Assembly: GCA_015501075.1 (NCBI GenBank) | Contig: JADNYJ010000565.1 | Span: forward strand, 1-20,311 | Direction: 5' to 3' | DNA from: Gymnopilus junonius | Lineage: Eukaryota > Basidiomycota > Agaricomycetes > Agaricales > Galerinaceae | Length of the DNA stretch: 20,311 nt | Shown: piece by piece, positions 9,127 through 18,748 of the stretch | Numbering within the stretch: position 1 is the stretch's first letter | How the letters are laid out: every line of letters begins with the position of its first letter | The notes under the pieces: model-generated | The model's database searches: none | The model's input: the letters and a program-made list of their open reading frames with translations, nothing else | What the model was told of the DNA's origin: nothing | Program-made: the position numbers and the translations under genes

Positions 9127-11456
9127 GACCTATGCATGTGCGTAAAGGCTCGCCTTGCAAAGAAAGCACCATCACAGAAATTGTCAGCCACCGATCCCGA
9201 ATGCAGTGAGCAAAAGCCGGCAGGTGATAGTGGAGGAACAGCATCGGAGGACCTCGGCAAAGTGGTGGTTGTCAAAAAGCAGAACTCAAACTTGGGGCAT
9301 CCATTCTTTCAAGATGCAAAGAAGCTTGGGACACGCGAACACCACAACAAGCTAGATCTCACCATTGTCAAATTCTTCTGTGTCGCTGGCCTTCCTACGT
9401 ACATCACTGACCTTGATATCTGGAAGGAATTACTCATAATGGCAGATCCCTCTTTGTCCTGGCCAGTCGAGCAAAGCTAGAAGAAGAACAAATCGTCAGC
9501 GAAGCAGAAAGCATCCTTGAGCTGCAGACAGCTTACCTGCAGACACAGGAGAACATCACTGTCTCCTGTGATGGTGGAACGACATGGGGTAGAGATGCAT
9601 TCTGGATGGTTCATATGTCAACGATGGGAACAAAAGAGAGGAAAAGAAAGGTTTATCTGATGGAGGTGCGAGAAGCAACGTCTGAATCCCACACTGGCAA
9701 GTGGATCAAAACGTTTTTGCTCAATGTACGTCACATCAGTCTCACACTGGATCCACTCGCTGATAAGATAGATGGACTTAGATTATTGACAAAATTGGCC
9801 GCTCATGTATATCAGCTATTGTCTGCGATAGCACTGGGAACACTTGACTTTGCAGGGAACTAGTCACAAAGGAGATTCTGATGATTTTTAATCTTCCTGA
9901 CATTGTTCACTTCATCAGTAACACCTTGAAGGATATAGTCAAACTCGCTCACTTTAAACCGACAATCACAACAGTCCGCGGCGTTGTCAAAAAATTCCAC
10001 AAATCTCACCCTGGTGCCACAGAACTCAGAATCGTGCATTTAATCTGTGGTATCACAAAAGGGCTTGATGCGATTGGCAAAACTCGTTTCGGAACCATTA
10101 TTCTTTCTGCGTGGTCAGTGCAAATCAACATTCCTGCCCTACAGAAGATAGTCGAGCAAGGCATTTTTGATTTGGAGGTGCGTCTTTCTTTGGTGTTGCC
10201 TAGACATCACCTGAAATGATCTTGTCAGGATCTCGAAACATATTTCATTGAGACGTCTCTTGAAAGCTTTCAATTCAAAAAAACCCTGTTGCAGCTTATC
10301 AAAGTGGGTTCACCTGCACTTAAAGCACTGACCTGCCTGGAAGCCGACGAAATGAATCCTGGGGATGTTTATATTTTCTGGCATGCAATGTTATGGGCTA
10401 TGAAAGAGGTCCTGGTGGACTCAAAGTTAGACTTTCCTACAGACGTCCGGCATCAGATTCTTGGTATTTTGAATGCCCGACACAGTCAAATTTTCGAAGA
10501 CGGAAATCTGGCGACTGCCGCAGATCTTTACCTAGCCAGAGCCTACTTGAACCCCAGTACATCTATCCACTGAAGACACTACTTAATAGGCATAACTGAA
10601 CATCATTTTTAGTGTATCTGAAGTCTGACCTTTTCCGAAGAGATGAAGATCTCGTCTCCGGACTTTGAAGGAATTTTGCATGTTCTGACATTCAAAAAGG
10701 TCGCGCAGTTCCTTGTCACTGCATCTCAGAAGGAAATACTATTTGGAGACAATGAAAAGCTTACCAAATGGAAAGGCCGTGCCAGCGATTTCAAAAAAAA
10801 GCTGCTCGATGAAATGAAGAGATATGCCCGACAACAATTCCCTTTCAATACTCCGTCGATGAAGACTTTGGCATCATTGCCTGGTGGCAAACATTTAAAT
10901 GTAACACGTTTGCTGAGATTCTTCCGGTGAGGACACAAATCCTCCATAAGATCATTGCTGACTTGAAACAGAATTCAAGATTCTGGCTGTCAAAGTATTT
11001 TCAGTTCGAGTGAATTCCATGGCTGAGGAACGCACAGTATCTATATTCACCTGGATGATGCTGGCACTCCATGCCAATTTGTCTGTTGGACAGATGGCTG
11101 CTAAAACTATAGTTCGTCAACACTATGCAACTGAGAAAAAGGTGAGCATATCTCTGTCATCAGCATTCAAAGCATCCACTATACCTTGTTCTCCGAAGGC
11201 GCGCAAGCATTCCAAACCCAGGCCAACTGTAAAGTTTTATGACGTCAAATCAAAAATATTCTGGACAACAGACACAAGTGACTCACCAAAGGTCCTGGAT
11301 GATGAAGACGACTCCTGGCTTGATGAAAAGGCCGAAAGCCATCCAACAGCTCAGTCCCTCGGCGCGGAAACCAACAGGTCCTCCCCGGTCAACCTCCAAT
11401 CTAGCATGTTAGCAACTTTCCTTGTTGATGGAGAAACCGAAGAGCGAAGGTCATAA
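9127..11456 (+). pseudogene. hAT-family transposase relic (DUF659 + hAT C-terminal region)
   Basis: Long segments match the BED-less body of agaric hAT transposases. These are ARLAKKAPSQKLSA; a DUF659-type stretch with VSCDGGTTWGRDAFW and YLMEVREATSESHTGKWIK; a middle part with DVYIFWHAMLWAMKEVL; and the C-terminal dimerisation region with AWWQTF and NSMAEERTVSIFTW. Introns with good borders fit at 9726-9781, 10178-10228, 10557-10612 and 10927-10971, several with CTGA-type branch sites. An in-frame TGA at 9845-9847 and frame changes near 9465, 10855 and 10972 break it. The N-terminal BED zinc finger is missing: the reading frame starts right at the LTR junction. A late intron may begin near 11142. 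In life it would have cut and pasted its element; this copy should be inactive. Confidence 0.85.
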
Positions 11457-11912
11457 TAAGTTGAAATCAAAGCCAGTGTTGGCACCAGGTGATGCTCCTA
11501 GTGCTAATCTTGATGACAACAACTTCTCGATGTCGTTTGATTAGCGTATCGAAAGGGGTGATGTATAGTAGTGCGTAATCAATGGTTGCGAGAAGCCTGC
11601 GGAGTCGTCAAGTGCCGCAGGCGGCGAAAAAAATAATATATTAAATATTTAATGCACGTGACATGTAACTACCAGTAATTTACCTGGTAAGTTACCTAGG
11701 CGGGACGGGGAGGGGGTAACTTACCAGTAAGTAACCCCCCCGGGAGTTTTTTACGCAACCCTAGCCCGGCCCTTCAACCCGGATCAAAAGCTAGTCATAT
11801 GATCATGATGTCATCCTTCCCCGCGCGTCTCGTCGCCAATCAGGGGCCTTCTGGCTCTTTTACAGCGCACACTCGCTTTACGCGCCTCCAATACAGTTTA
11901 CAAACGCCACTC
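11457..11912. other. Intergenic region between hAT relic and GST
   Basis: No gene is seen. The left part is probably the 3' end of the hAT element: AT-rich around 11627-11655, then a nest of inverted repeats (11670-11736), then C/G runs. The right part, from about 11770, should hold the promoter and 5' leader of the glutathione transferase gene. I see no clear TATA box. Confidence 0.5.
11670..11736. repeat. Inverted-repeat cluster, possible hAT terminal or subterminal repeats
   Basis: CTGGTAAGTTACC (11684-11696) and GGTAACTTACCAG (11715-11727) are perfect 13-bp inverted copies with 18 bp between them. Two further partial copies (ACCAGTAA at 11671, CAGTAAGTAACC at 11725) lie in alternating orientation around them. 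Clustered short inverted repeats near an end are typical of hAT elements, and this lies about 200 bp after the transposase. It could also be an independent small element. I did not find a matching terminus on the left side. Confidence 0.5.
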
Positions 11913-13153
11913 ATGTCTACCGACTCTAGAAAAACGGATGGCGGTAAATCCTACCACACGGAATGCACAGGTGACGCGCTGGTCACGGTGAAAGCGCACG
12001 AGAAGGAGGAGGATATCACGCTTTTTGGAGTTGTTTCTGTCCTTTTGTTCAGCGAGTTTGGGTTGCGTTTGAGATTCTGGGGATACCGTACAAGGTGGGT
12101 TGATTTTTACATTCTCTGGGCAAGGATTGGTAGCTTATTCTGAGTCCATGATTGTTTTGTAGTATTGTAAGTCATCTTCTTTGAGACGGATATTCGACAG
12201 CTTGAATTTTGGATAGACGAAGTTGACCCATACAAGAAACCTAAAGAATTGCTGGAGGTATCTCCAAAGGGCCTTGTACCTGGTTTACGATTCAATCGGT
12301 ACAACCCACCGAGATCTCTCAATGAAAGTACGGTCATTTTGGATTTCTTGGAAGAGTGAGTGTTTGAATGACCAGTCGCACTAATAGCGATATATTCATT
12401 TCTTGTGCAGCCTTGCAGTTATGAACGACAAAACGCGGTATTTTACCTCCCATACCAACCCGTGTAAGTATTCATCAACAGCATTTGTGGCATGACTTAT
12501 GCGTGGATAGATGCTCGGGGCCTGGCGCGACTCCAAGCAGATCACATCAATCGCAGTCTCGTCCCATCTTTCTATCGCTATTTACAGCACAGACAGAAGA
12601 GAAGCAGATCGAAGCAGGGAAAGAGTTCCATGCGAGTATTGAAGGTCTAGTCGCGCTCCTGGAGAGGGCAGAAAGGGAGATATTAGGACCTGCAGGGGGG
12701 TCTGGCGCGTCAGGCGAAGGAGAGCTTAAATTGTTGAGGAAGGGGCTCGGCGTGTGGGTGCCTGGGACAATGAGCTGGGATGGGCAGACGTCATGGCTGG
12801 GCCTTGTGAGCAAAGATTCGTCGTCCTAATTAATGACGTAGGGAATTGATGCGAGCGTTAAATTTTTAGGGCTGTATAGAGCGAAGGTGGTGTTGGGCCG
12901 TTATCGAGGATTCAAGCTCCCGCAAGGGGAGCGCTTTAATGCCTGGCTGAGTCGCCTATTCGCGCATCCTGCGTTCAAGGCGACGTGCAGCACTGACCAG
13001 CTATACTTGGATAGTTATGAGAGGTGAGGATTATTTTTGCTATTTTTCCCCATGACGGTGGTGGCCTAATTTGGGTGATGCAGATATGCGTTTAACCGGC
13101 CGAATACGAGCCAGGTCGCGAATGCGATCAATGAGGGGAGATCGTTGCCTTGA
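11913..13153 (+). CDS. Omega-type (Cys) glutathione transferase, frames interrupted
   Basis: A thioredoxin-fold glutathione transferase with a cysteine active site: DITLFG followed by SCFCPFVQRVWVAFEILGIP, where CPF is the omega-class signature for thiol transfer and deglutathionylation in the cytosol. Then VDPYKKPKELLEVSPKGLVP and NESTVILDFLEE complete the G-site, and the all-helical C-terminal half ends at TGA 13151-13153. Best exons: 11913-12094, 12163-12166 (4 nt), 12217-12355, 12411-12463, 12511-12805, 12870-13023, 13084-13153; introns are 47-68 nt with GT-AG ends. Three frame breaks lie inside exons, near 12028, 12580 and 12745-12775. They could be assembly errors or signs of a pseudogene. 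ATG 11913 is chosen because it opens the frame leading into ITLFG; an in-frame ATG at 11799 gives an atypical extension. Confidence 0.8.
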
Positions 13154-13680
13154 TGAGTAAATGTCTGTAGGGATTTTATGGCCATAGTCCTTCATAGAGA
13201 ACGAGTATGGAAAGGACAGAAACAAATACAGACACAGGTTGAAAGTGTTCCACGTGGGATGGTCACGGCACTTGGCGTGTGTGATTTCAAGACAAAGAAA
13301 GGTGTAAGACGACTTTTGATTCCTTCCCCCACTTCCTCGTCGTCGCCGTCGGCGAGCCCAGCTCTTCCTCCACTGGAACAGGCGTCGAAGAGCCGGAATA
13401 TAATCTGTGGATCATACATTACGACAGAGTGTGACGACGCCGGGACGACTCTACATAAATAAGCTCTTACTCAGTATTCCTGATCCCATTCGGACGGCAA
13501 GAGTTCTATTTCTACCGACAGCCCCGACCAATTTCCACACGATACGCAGGAACAAGTGGACGTAATCTCTCTTGACCGCAGGCCTTCTCTTTTTTTTTCT
13601 CATCTCACCAGCCACTCATCCGCTCAACTCTAACCGTTGGCGGAATATACCACATTCTTTGTCTCTCTTTCTAATTAATT
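13154..13680. other. Intergenic region with CT-rich promoter of the SH3-SAM-PH gene
   Basis: No convincing gene. Open frames on both strands (for example 13178-13462 +) have no recognisable motif and overlap one another. The left part is the presumed 3' region of the glutathione transferase gene. A pyrimidine-rich tract (about 13583-13608, with nine T in a row) lies roughly 75-100 bp before the next ATG, a common layout of fungal core promoters without a strong TATA box. Confidence 0.5.
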
Positions 13681-16600
13681 ATGCCTGAATACGTTACGCT
13701 CTGCACGATTTCCTCCCCGAGAATGAAGACGAGGTCGAGTTCCATGCCGGCGAGCGAGTCGAGGTTCTGGAGAAGGACGATCTCTACCAAGATGGCTGGT
13801 GGCAGGTTCGTCCGTTCATCTAAATCATTAGGCGACTCATATCTAAGACTCTTTCTCTCTTAGGGTCGTAATCTGGCTGGGAAATCGGGTCTTTTCCCTG
13901 TGAGCTATACTACCCCGGCGCAGCCCTCCGCTCCTCAGGTCGATCAAGCGCCTTCCTCTTCATCAACTGTTACCCCGGACGATGACCCTGCCCCTACCAA
14001 GTCGGCGCTGCATCCCCTCCAGAAGAGTCAGAACCTTCAAGTACACCGCCTATCGTTTCCCCCGTCCCCAAGCAGCCTCCCTCTGCAACCTTCCTTAATG
14101 GTGATGGCTATGAGAGCGACTTTGGCAATAATGACAGCTCATCATTGCACCTCGACTCCATGCCTGATGGCGAAGTGATGAAAGCCACCATGACTGACGT
14201 CCAAAAGGCCATTGAGCAGCTCGGCCGGGGAGCAGGTGCCGGAGAGGACGGAGACGGGTCAAGGAGCTTCAGCTTCGCTAGCTCGCGCGATGGTGCGGAC
14301 ACCGAGACTGACGACACCGACCTTGACATAAGTGATGTAGATGGAGACTTTGATGGATCCAATGGCGAACAGTGGCATAAGAATGCAAGAAGAAAGCTGG
14401 CGGATAAAGCGCGCAAGGCAGTTGAAGAGGCTGAGAAGCTCGAGGCTCTACTTGCCGGTGATTCGAGCAATGGGCGGAGAGCCGTTGCTCCGCCTATCGA
14501 GGTCGAGATGAGCGATGAGAGTGAAGATGAGGGCGATTTCACGCGGTCGAGTAAATTCCAAAGGATCCATCCGAATATCATGGAGGAGGATGAGAATGAG
14601 GAAGAAACGGATACGGAAGCTATACCCGAACCTTCTGAACACACCAAGGAGTCGTCTGCAACGGAGACAGAGACACAGGGCTCGATATCTGAGAGCAGTC
14701 ATGTCTTCGCCCCACCTAGAGACGAGTCGGATCTTCCGACTGCAACAGCCACTAAACTTTCCTTCCCTGTGTTCTCACCGCCACTACCACAACCTGCCGT
14801 CGATCCAACGCCTGAAGAATCTCAGTACGTCGAGAGCCCTGTAACTCCCCCCAGGAACTCTTATCCACGCCCACCTCTCCTCCTCCCACTATTCCTGACC
14901 CTCCTGTGATCGTTCCGCCAGTAGCATTGTCGGTATCAGAACCAAAGCCTAACGGTTCTCCGGCCAAGGAGGTCGTTGTTCCAGTGCAAGTGCAAAATGG
15001 CACGCCGTCACCTTCTCCATCATCGCACTTCAATCAGAGCAACGGAAATGCGGTGAATTCCAAGCATAATAGTATTGTTTCTTCCTCTTCGGCGCCGGCT
15101 TTGACGATGCCTGCTCCTCCTGCTTCTCTTCAACAGAGCACGTCCTCGTCCCCTCGTGATCTGAAAAAGACGCATCCGACTGAATGGACCGTTTGAGGAC
15201 GTCGTTGAGTGGTTGAAGAGCCGAGGATTTGACCAGGAGGTCTGTGATAAGTTTACTGGTAAGTTCGTGGTATATTTGTTTGTAGATTATCTTACTGATT
15301 CATATCGTTTATAATAGAACAAGAAATCACCGGCGATGTCCTACTCGAGCTCGACGTCAACCTTCTCAAAACAGAAATCGGCATCATGGCGTTTGGCAAG
15401 CGCATGCGCATAGCTAACGCCATCACCGAACTCCGTCGTCCGCCTTCCATCGAATACTCTGACCATCAAACATCCTCAGAACACCCCTCGCCTATCCATC
15501 TGCAGTATTCCAATGCTCACTCCAGATCTCAAAGTCAGAGTCAGAGCCACCACTCCTTCCCTGGGTCAATACGTCCCGACCAGACCCACGGCTACTCGCA
15601 GAGCATACACAGCTCGCTGGGGAGCCCGATGGCGTTCAACGGCAATGGGTTCGCAGCTTCGCAGTTTGAAGCTGTCCAGGAGAGCCCGAGCCCCGATCGT
15701 AGTCAAAACCGTAGTCAGAACCAGAACAGAACCATGTGTGGACCCGGAATGGTGGTGACCGCCGTGGGTGTAGGATTGGGTATTGGTTTGACGGCTGCTC
15801 AGCCCCATTCGCATCCATCGTCGCCTGGTTGGACGCAGTTGAGTTTCTCGCCTAGTGATGGTGCGTTGAAGGAGACGGCTGCCAAGAGGTTGTCCCTTTC
15901 ACATGCGCCTGTTGATCAGGAGGAGGAACAAGATCGCGGACATATGAGTGAGGTCAGCCTTATTTTTATTTTATTCCAGCGTAAATCTTGTGTTGATGTC
16001 GAATTTATTGTAGGGTGAGATTGTCCCTACCATGAGCATCCGCCGGAAATTATTTGGCCGCTCGCAAGATTCGGCTCTTTCTGCGCTCCAGTCTGTACGA
16101 CAGCAGTCTCCGATACCTTCTCCCACCGCGCGTGAGACTCCAGATAAGGAATTCAAAGATAAAGAGAGCTCCAAGGAGAATGAGGACAAGGAAAGCAAGG
16201 AGAAAGACAAGCGTAAGGATAGCAAGGATAGCAAGGATCAGGATTCGACCAGCAGCATTGGCAGTCGACACGCGCGGAACAAGAAGAGTGTGGATGCTGG
16301 AGCTAACACAGTGACCGGCTAAGTATCTTTGGGAATACCTTTGCTGGGACTTTGAAGGGCAGGAAGCCGGTTCCTAGGTATGATGAGATTTATTCATTTA
16401 CAGGAAGGAAGAGATTTAATGCTTGATATTAGGTTAAGCAGTGCCGCCGACGACTCAACTGTTGGTGAGCGAACGAGCAAGTTTAGTCTCCCAAGGCTGC
16501 ATGGTAGCAGTATACGTAAATCCTCTTCTCAAAGTCAACGACCTACAACACCTGGTAAATCCCAATCGCCGTCATCCAAAGACTTCTTTACCGTCCCAAG

Positions 16601-18094
16601 CATCGTTCCAAGCATCGACTCATCCCCCAGCTTTGAATCGAAGGAGAAAGAGAAAGACAAGGATTCTCAGAAGAACGGCAACACGCTTCGCAAGCGTACC
16701 GTCTCTGCCCCTCATCTTGCTGGAACCAACGGCCATAAGAGCGAGAAGGAGAAGGAGAAGAGTAACGCGACTGCGAAGGAGGAAACTGTTGATGGTGTTT
16801 CTGGACCTATCAAGCAGGGACAGAGTATACTAGAGCAGATTGGGGAACCTGATCATACGGGGTGGATGCGGAAGAAGGGGGACAGGTATAATACATGGAA
16901 GTTGAGGTATTTCGTCCTCAAGGGACCGCATATGTATTGCCTGAGAAGTAACAACAAGAACGTGAGCCTTTCTCTTTCCTTGATTTTCTGAGATTTGTGA
17001 TGCTCATAATGATTGTCTTTGATTCAGGAAACGAAGATCAAGGGTTACATCCACATCATTGGCTACAAAGTCACTGTGGATGAGAAATTGATCCTGGCCG
17101 ATATGGCTTCCGGATCGACCACGATCATGACAAGACTTTTTCAGTTCGGAGGAGAAGACCGTTGTTCGGGATTGGATGAAGGCTATCATGAAAGCTACCA
17201 TCGGAAGAGATTACTCTAGTATGCTTCGATCCTTCTTCATTTATTTCGATCGATCTTTACTGATTTGTACGCCAGAACCTGTAATATCTTCTTGCAATAT
17301 CCCGACCATTCCTTTGGTCGTCGCTCAGCTATGAACCCCGCTCCTCGGCCCCCTTCTCCCTCCGCTCGTGATGCACCCAGAAAGCTCTCCGGCGAGATCA
17401 CCCTGAGGTGCTCTCAAGTCGGGACGCACGTGTACTGATGGGCTTGCCTGGGGCTGGGAGCGGTGAATTAAAGGATGATCGTGAACGTGCTCGGGTGGAT
17501 ACATTCTTCAGTGATGATCTTGCAAGCGACGCTGGGAGCCAACAGGTACCCTCGCCCAGGAGGACTACAGCTCCTCCGAGGCCGTCAAGGGAGATGAGGC
17601 GGTCGACTTCGCAGAGGACGACAGTTAGTGTTTTTAGTTGATTACGTCATATGTTCGAAATCCTTAATTTATTTTATCAGAGCAACAACGTTGTTGACGA
17701 TGCTCTCATTGACTGGGCCAACTCGCACCTACCTGAGCAACTTCAAATCACCGACCCGAATGGCTCACTGTGCGGTGGCCTTGCCCTCCTCCGCCTCGCT
17801 GAATCCATCAAAGGCCGACCGTCTTCCCCTCCTGTACCCGACTCGGCTTTCCCAGTCGATGCAAACGACGATAAGCTCGATGGGCTGTTTAGGCTCTTCG
17901 ATTTCTTGTTGGATAATGAAGTGAAGATGGGAAGCGTGAGCATCAATGACGTGCGACAAGGGAAGAGGGATAAGATCATCCAGCTGTTGAAGGCTTTGAA
18001 GGTTTGGGAGGATAAGAGGAAAGTCCTTGCGAGCACGATTACGAAGGGGTCTATGCAGGCTGGTGCTGGGTTTATGGTGCCTGTTGTGATGTAG
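13681..18094 (+). CDS. Boi/Pob1-like polarity scaffold, SH3-SAM-PH-CH
   Basis: The protein is about 1,150 residues. An N-terminal SH3 domain (ALHDF, then DGWWQGRN and KSGLFPVSY, 13690-13910) is followed by a long acidic/Ser/Pro-rich linker. The SAM domain runs 15180-15450 with WLKSRGFDQEVCDKF and IGIMAFGKRMRIANAI. A Lys/Glu/Asp-rich tract (16140-16240) precedes a PH domain (16855-17215; GWMRKKGDRYNTWKLRYFVL). The C-terminus (17690-18050) looks calponin-homology-like. SH3-SAM-PH matches yeast Boi1/Boi2 and fission yeast Pob1, which link Cdc42, formin and exocyst functions at growth sites. Exons: 13681-13805, 13864-15258, 15318-15952, 16014-16377, 16433-16961, 17028-17218, 17276-17623, 17681-18094. 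About eight single-base frame breaks (near 13695, 14010, 14865, 15190, 16315, 17092, 17145, 17403) interrupt it, with no other decay; I suspect assembly errors. Confidence 0.85.
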
Positions 18095-18748
18095 ATGTGT
18101 TGCTTTTTCATTCCTTTGACGTTTTACATTTTTCTTTCTTTTTCCTCGGTATCTCACTGTTCGCTCACTGTCACCCACTTACGTTCTTGTTCTTTCTCCG
18201 TTTGGACTTATGTTAGCCTTTTTTGCCTTTCGCCGAATAACGCTCTCTTTGTCGTTTTTTCTTGTTTATTACTATTCCCCTCGTTTTCTTTGGTTTCCTT
18301 TCTCTGCTGATTGCTTTCCATTCTTTTTTATGCTTTTTTGTAATCTTTCTGGATTTTATCACTGCTTTAGTCCTGTGTTTGCTCCTTTTCCATTTATCAT
18401 ATGTTTCATGATATATTTTTCTTTTGCGACGAGCGTCTTGAGTGTGTGCCGTTAGTCGGACTTTGACTGCGATGCGTGGTAATCAAAGTTTAACGGACGT
18501 AGTTTGAATCTTGATAGATTCCGATGAATACCACGATAGACGCCCGGATAAGGAGGGCCTCAAATACCTGCTGCGGTTCCTTTCCCCTCTGTAACGAACC
18601 ACAATGTCGGCAGGCGTAGAGACCCTTCTTCCCCAACCCGTTCTAGATCCAGTCACACCCAGGCAACGGCAGTTAATTCAATCAACCCTGTAGATGGGCC
18701 ATTCCTACGGTTCCCTCCTTTTCCTCTGCCACCCCGGAAGTAACCATT
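18095..18748. other. Intergenic region, T-rich then mixed
   Basis: From 18095 to about 18430 the + strand is strongly pyrimidine-rich, with many TTTT/CTTT runs; it is probably the 3' untranslated region and terminator of the preceding gene. Short open frames here are low complexity. A small inverted repeat lies at 18450-18495. From about 18580 the sequence should hold the promoter and 5' leader of the next gene; I see no clear TATA box. Confidence 0.5.
18450..18495. repeat. Imperfect inverted repeat
   Basis: ACTTTGA (18460-18466) pairs with TCAAAGT (18483-18489), and outside them CGTTA (18450-18454) pairs with TAACG (18491-18495), with an asymmetric bulge and a 16-nt loop. It could be a transcript 3'-end structure or chance. 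Confidence 0.3.

Noticed and set aside
13178..13462. 94-codon frame between two host genes
   Set aside because: No motif, overlaps an equally long minus-strand frame, and has Ser/Pro low complexity.
14108..14647. 179-codon open frame on the minus strand
   Set aside because: It lies opposite the scaffold's acidic Ser/Asp-rich linker; its Ser-rich translation is the reverse image of that biased coding and has no motif.
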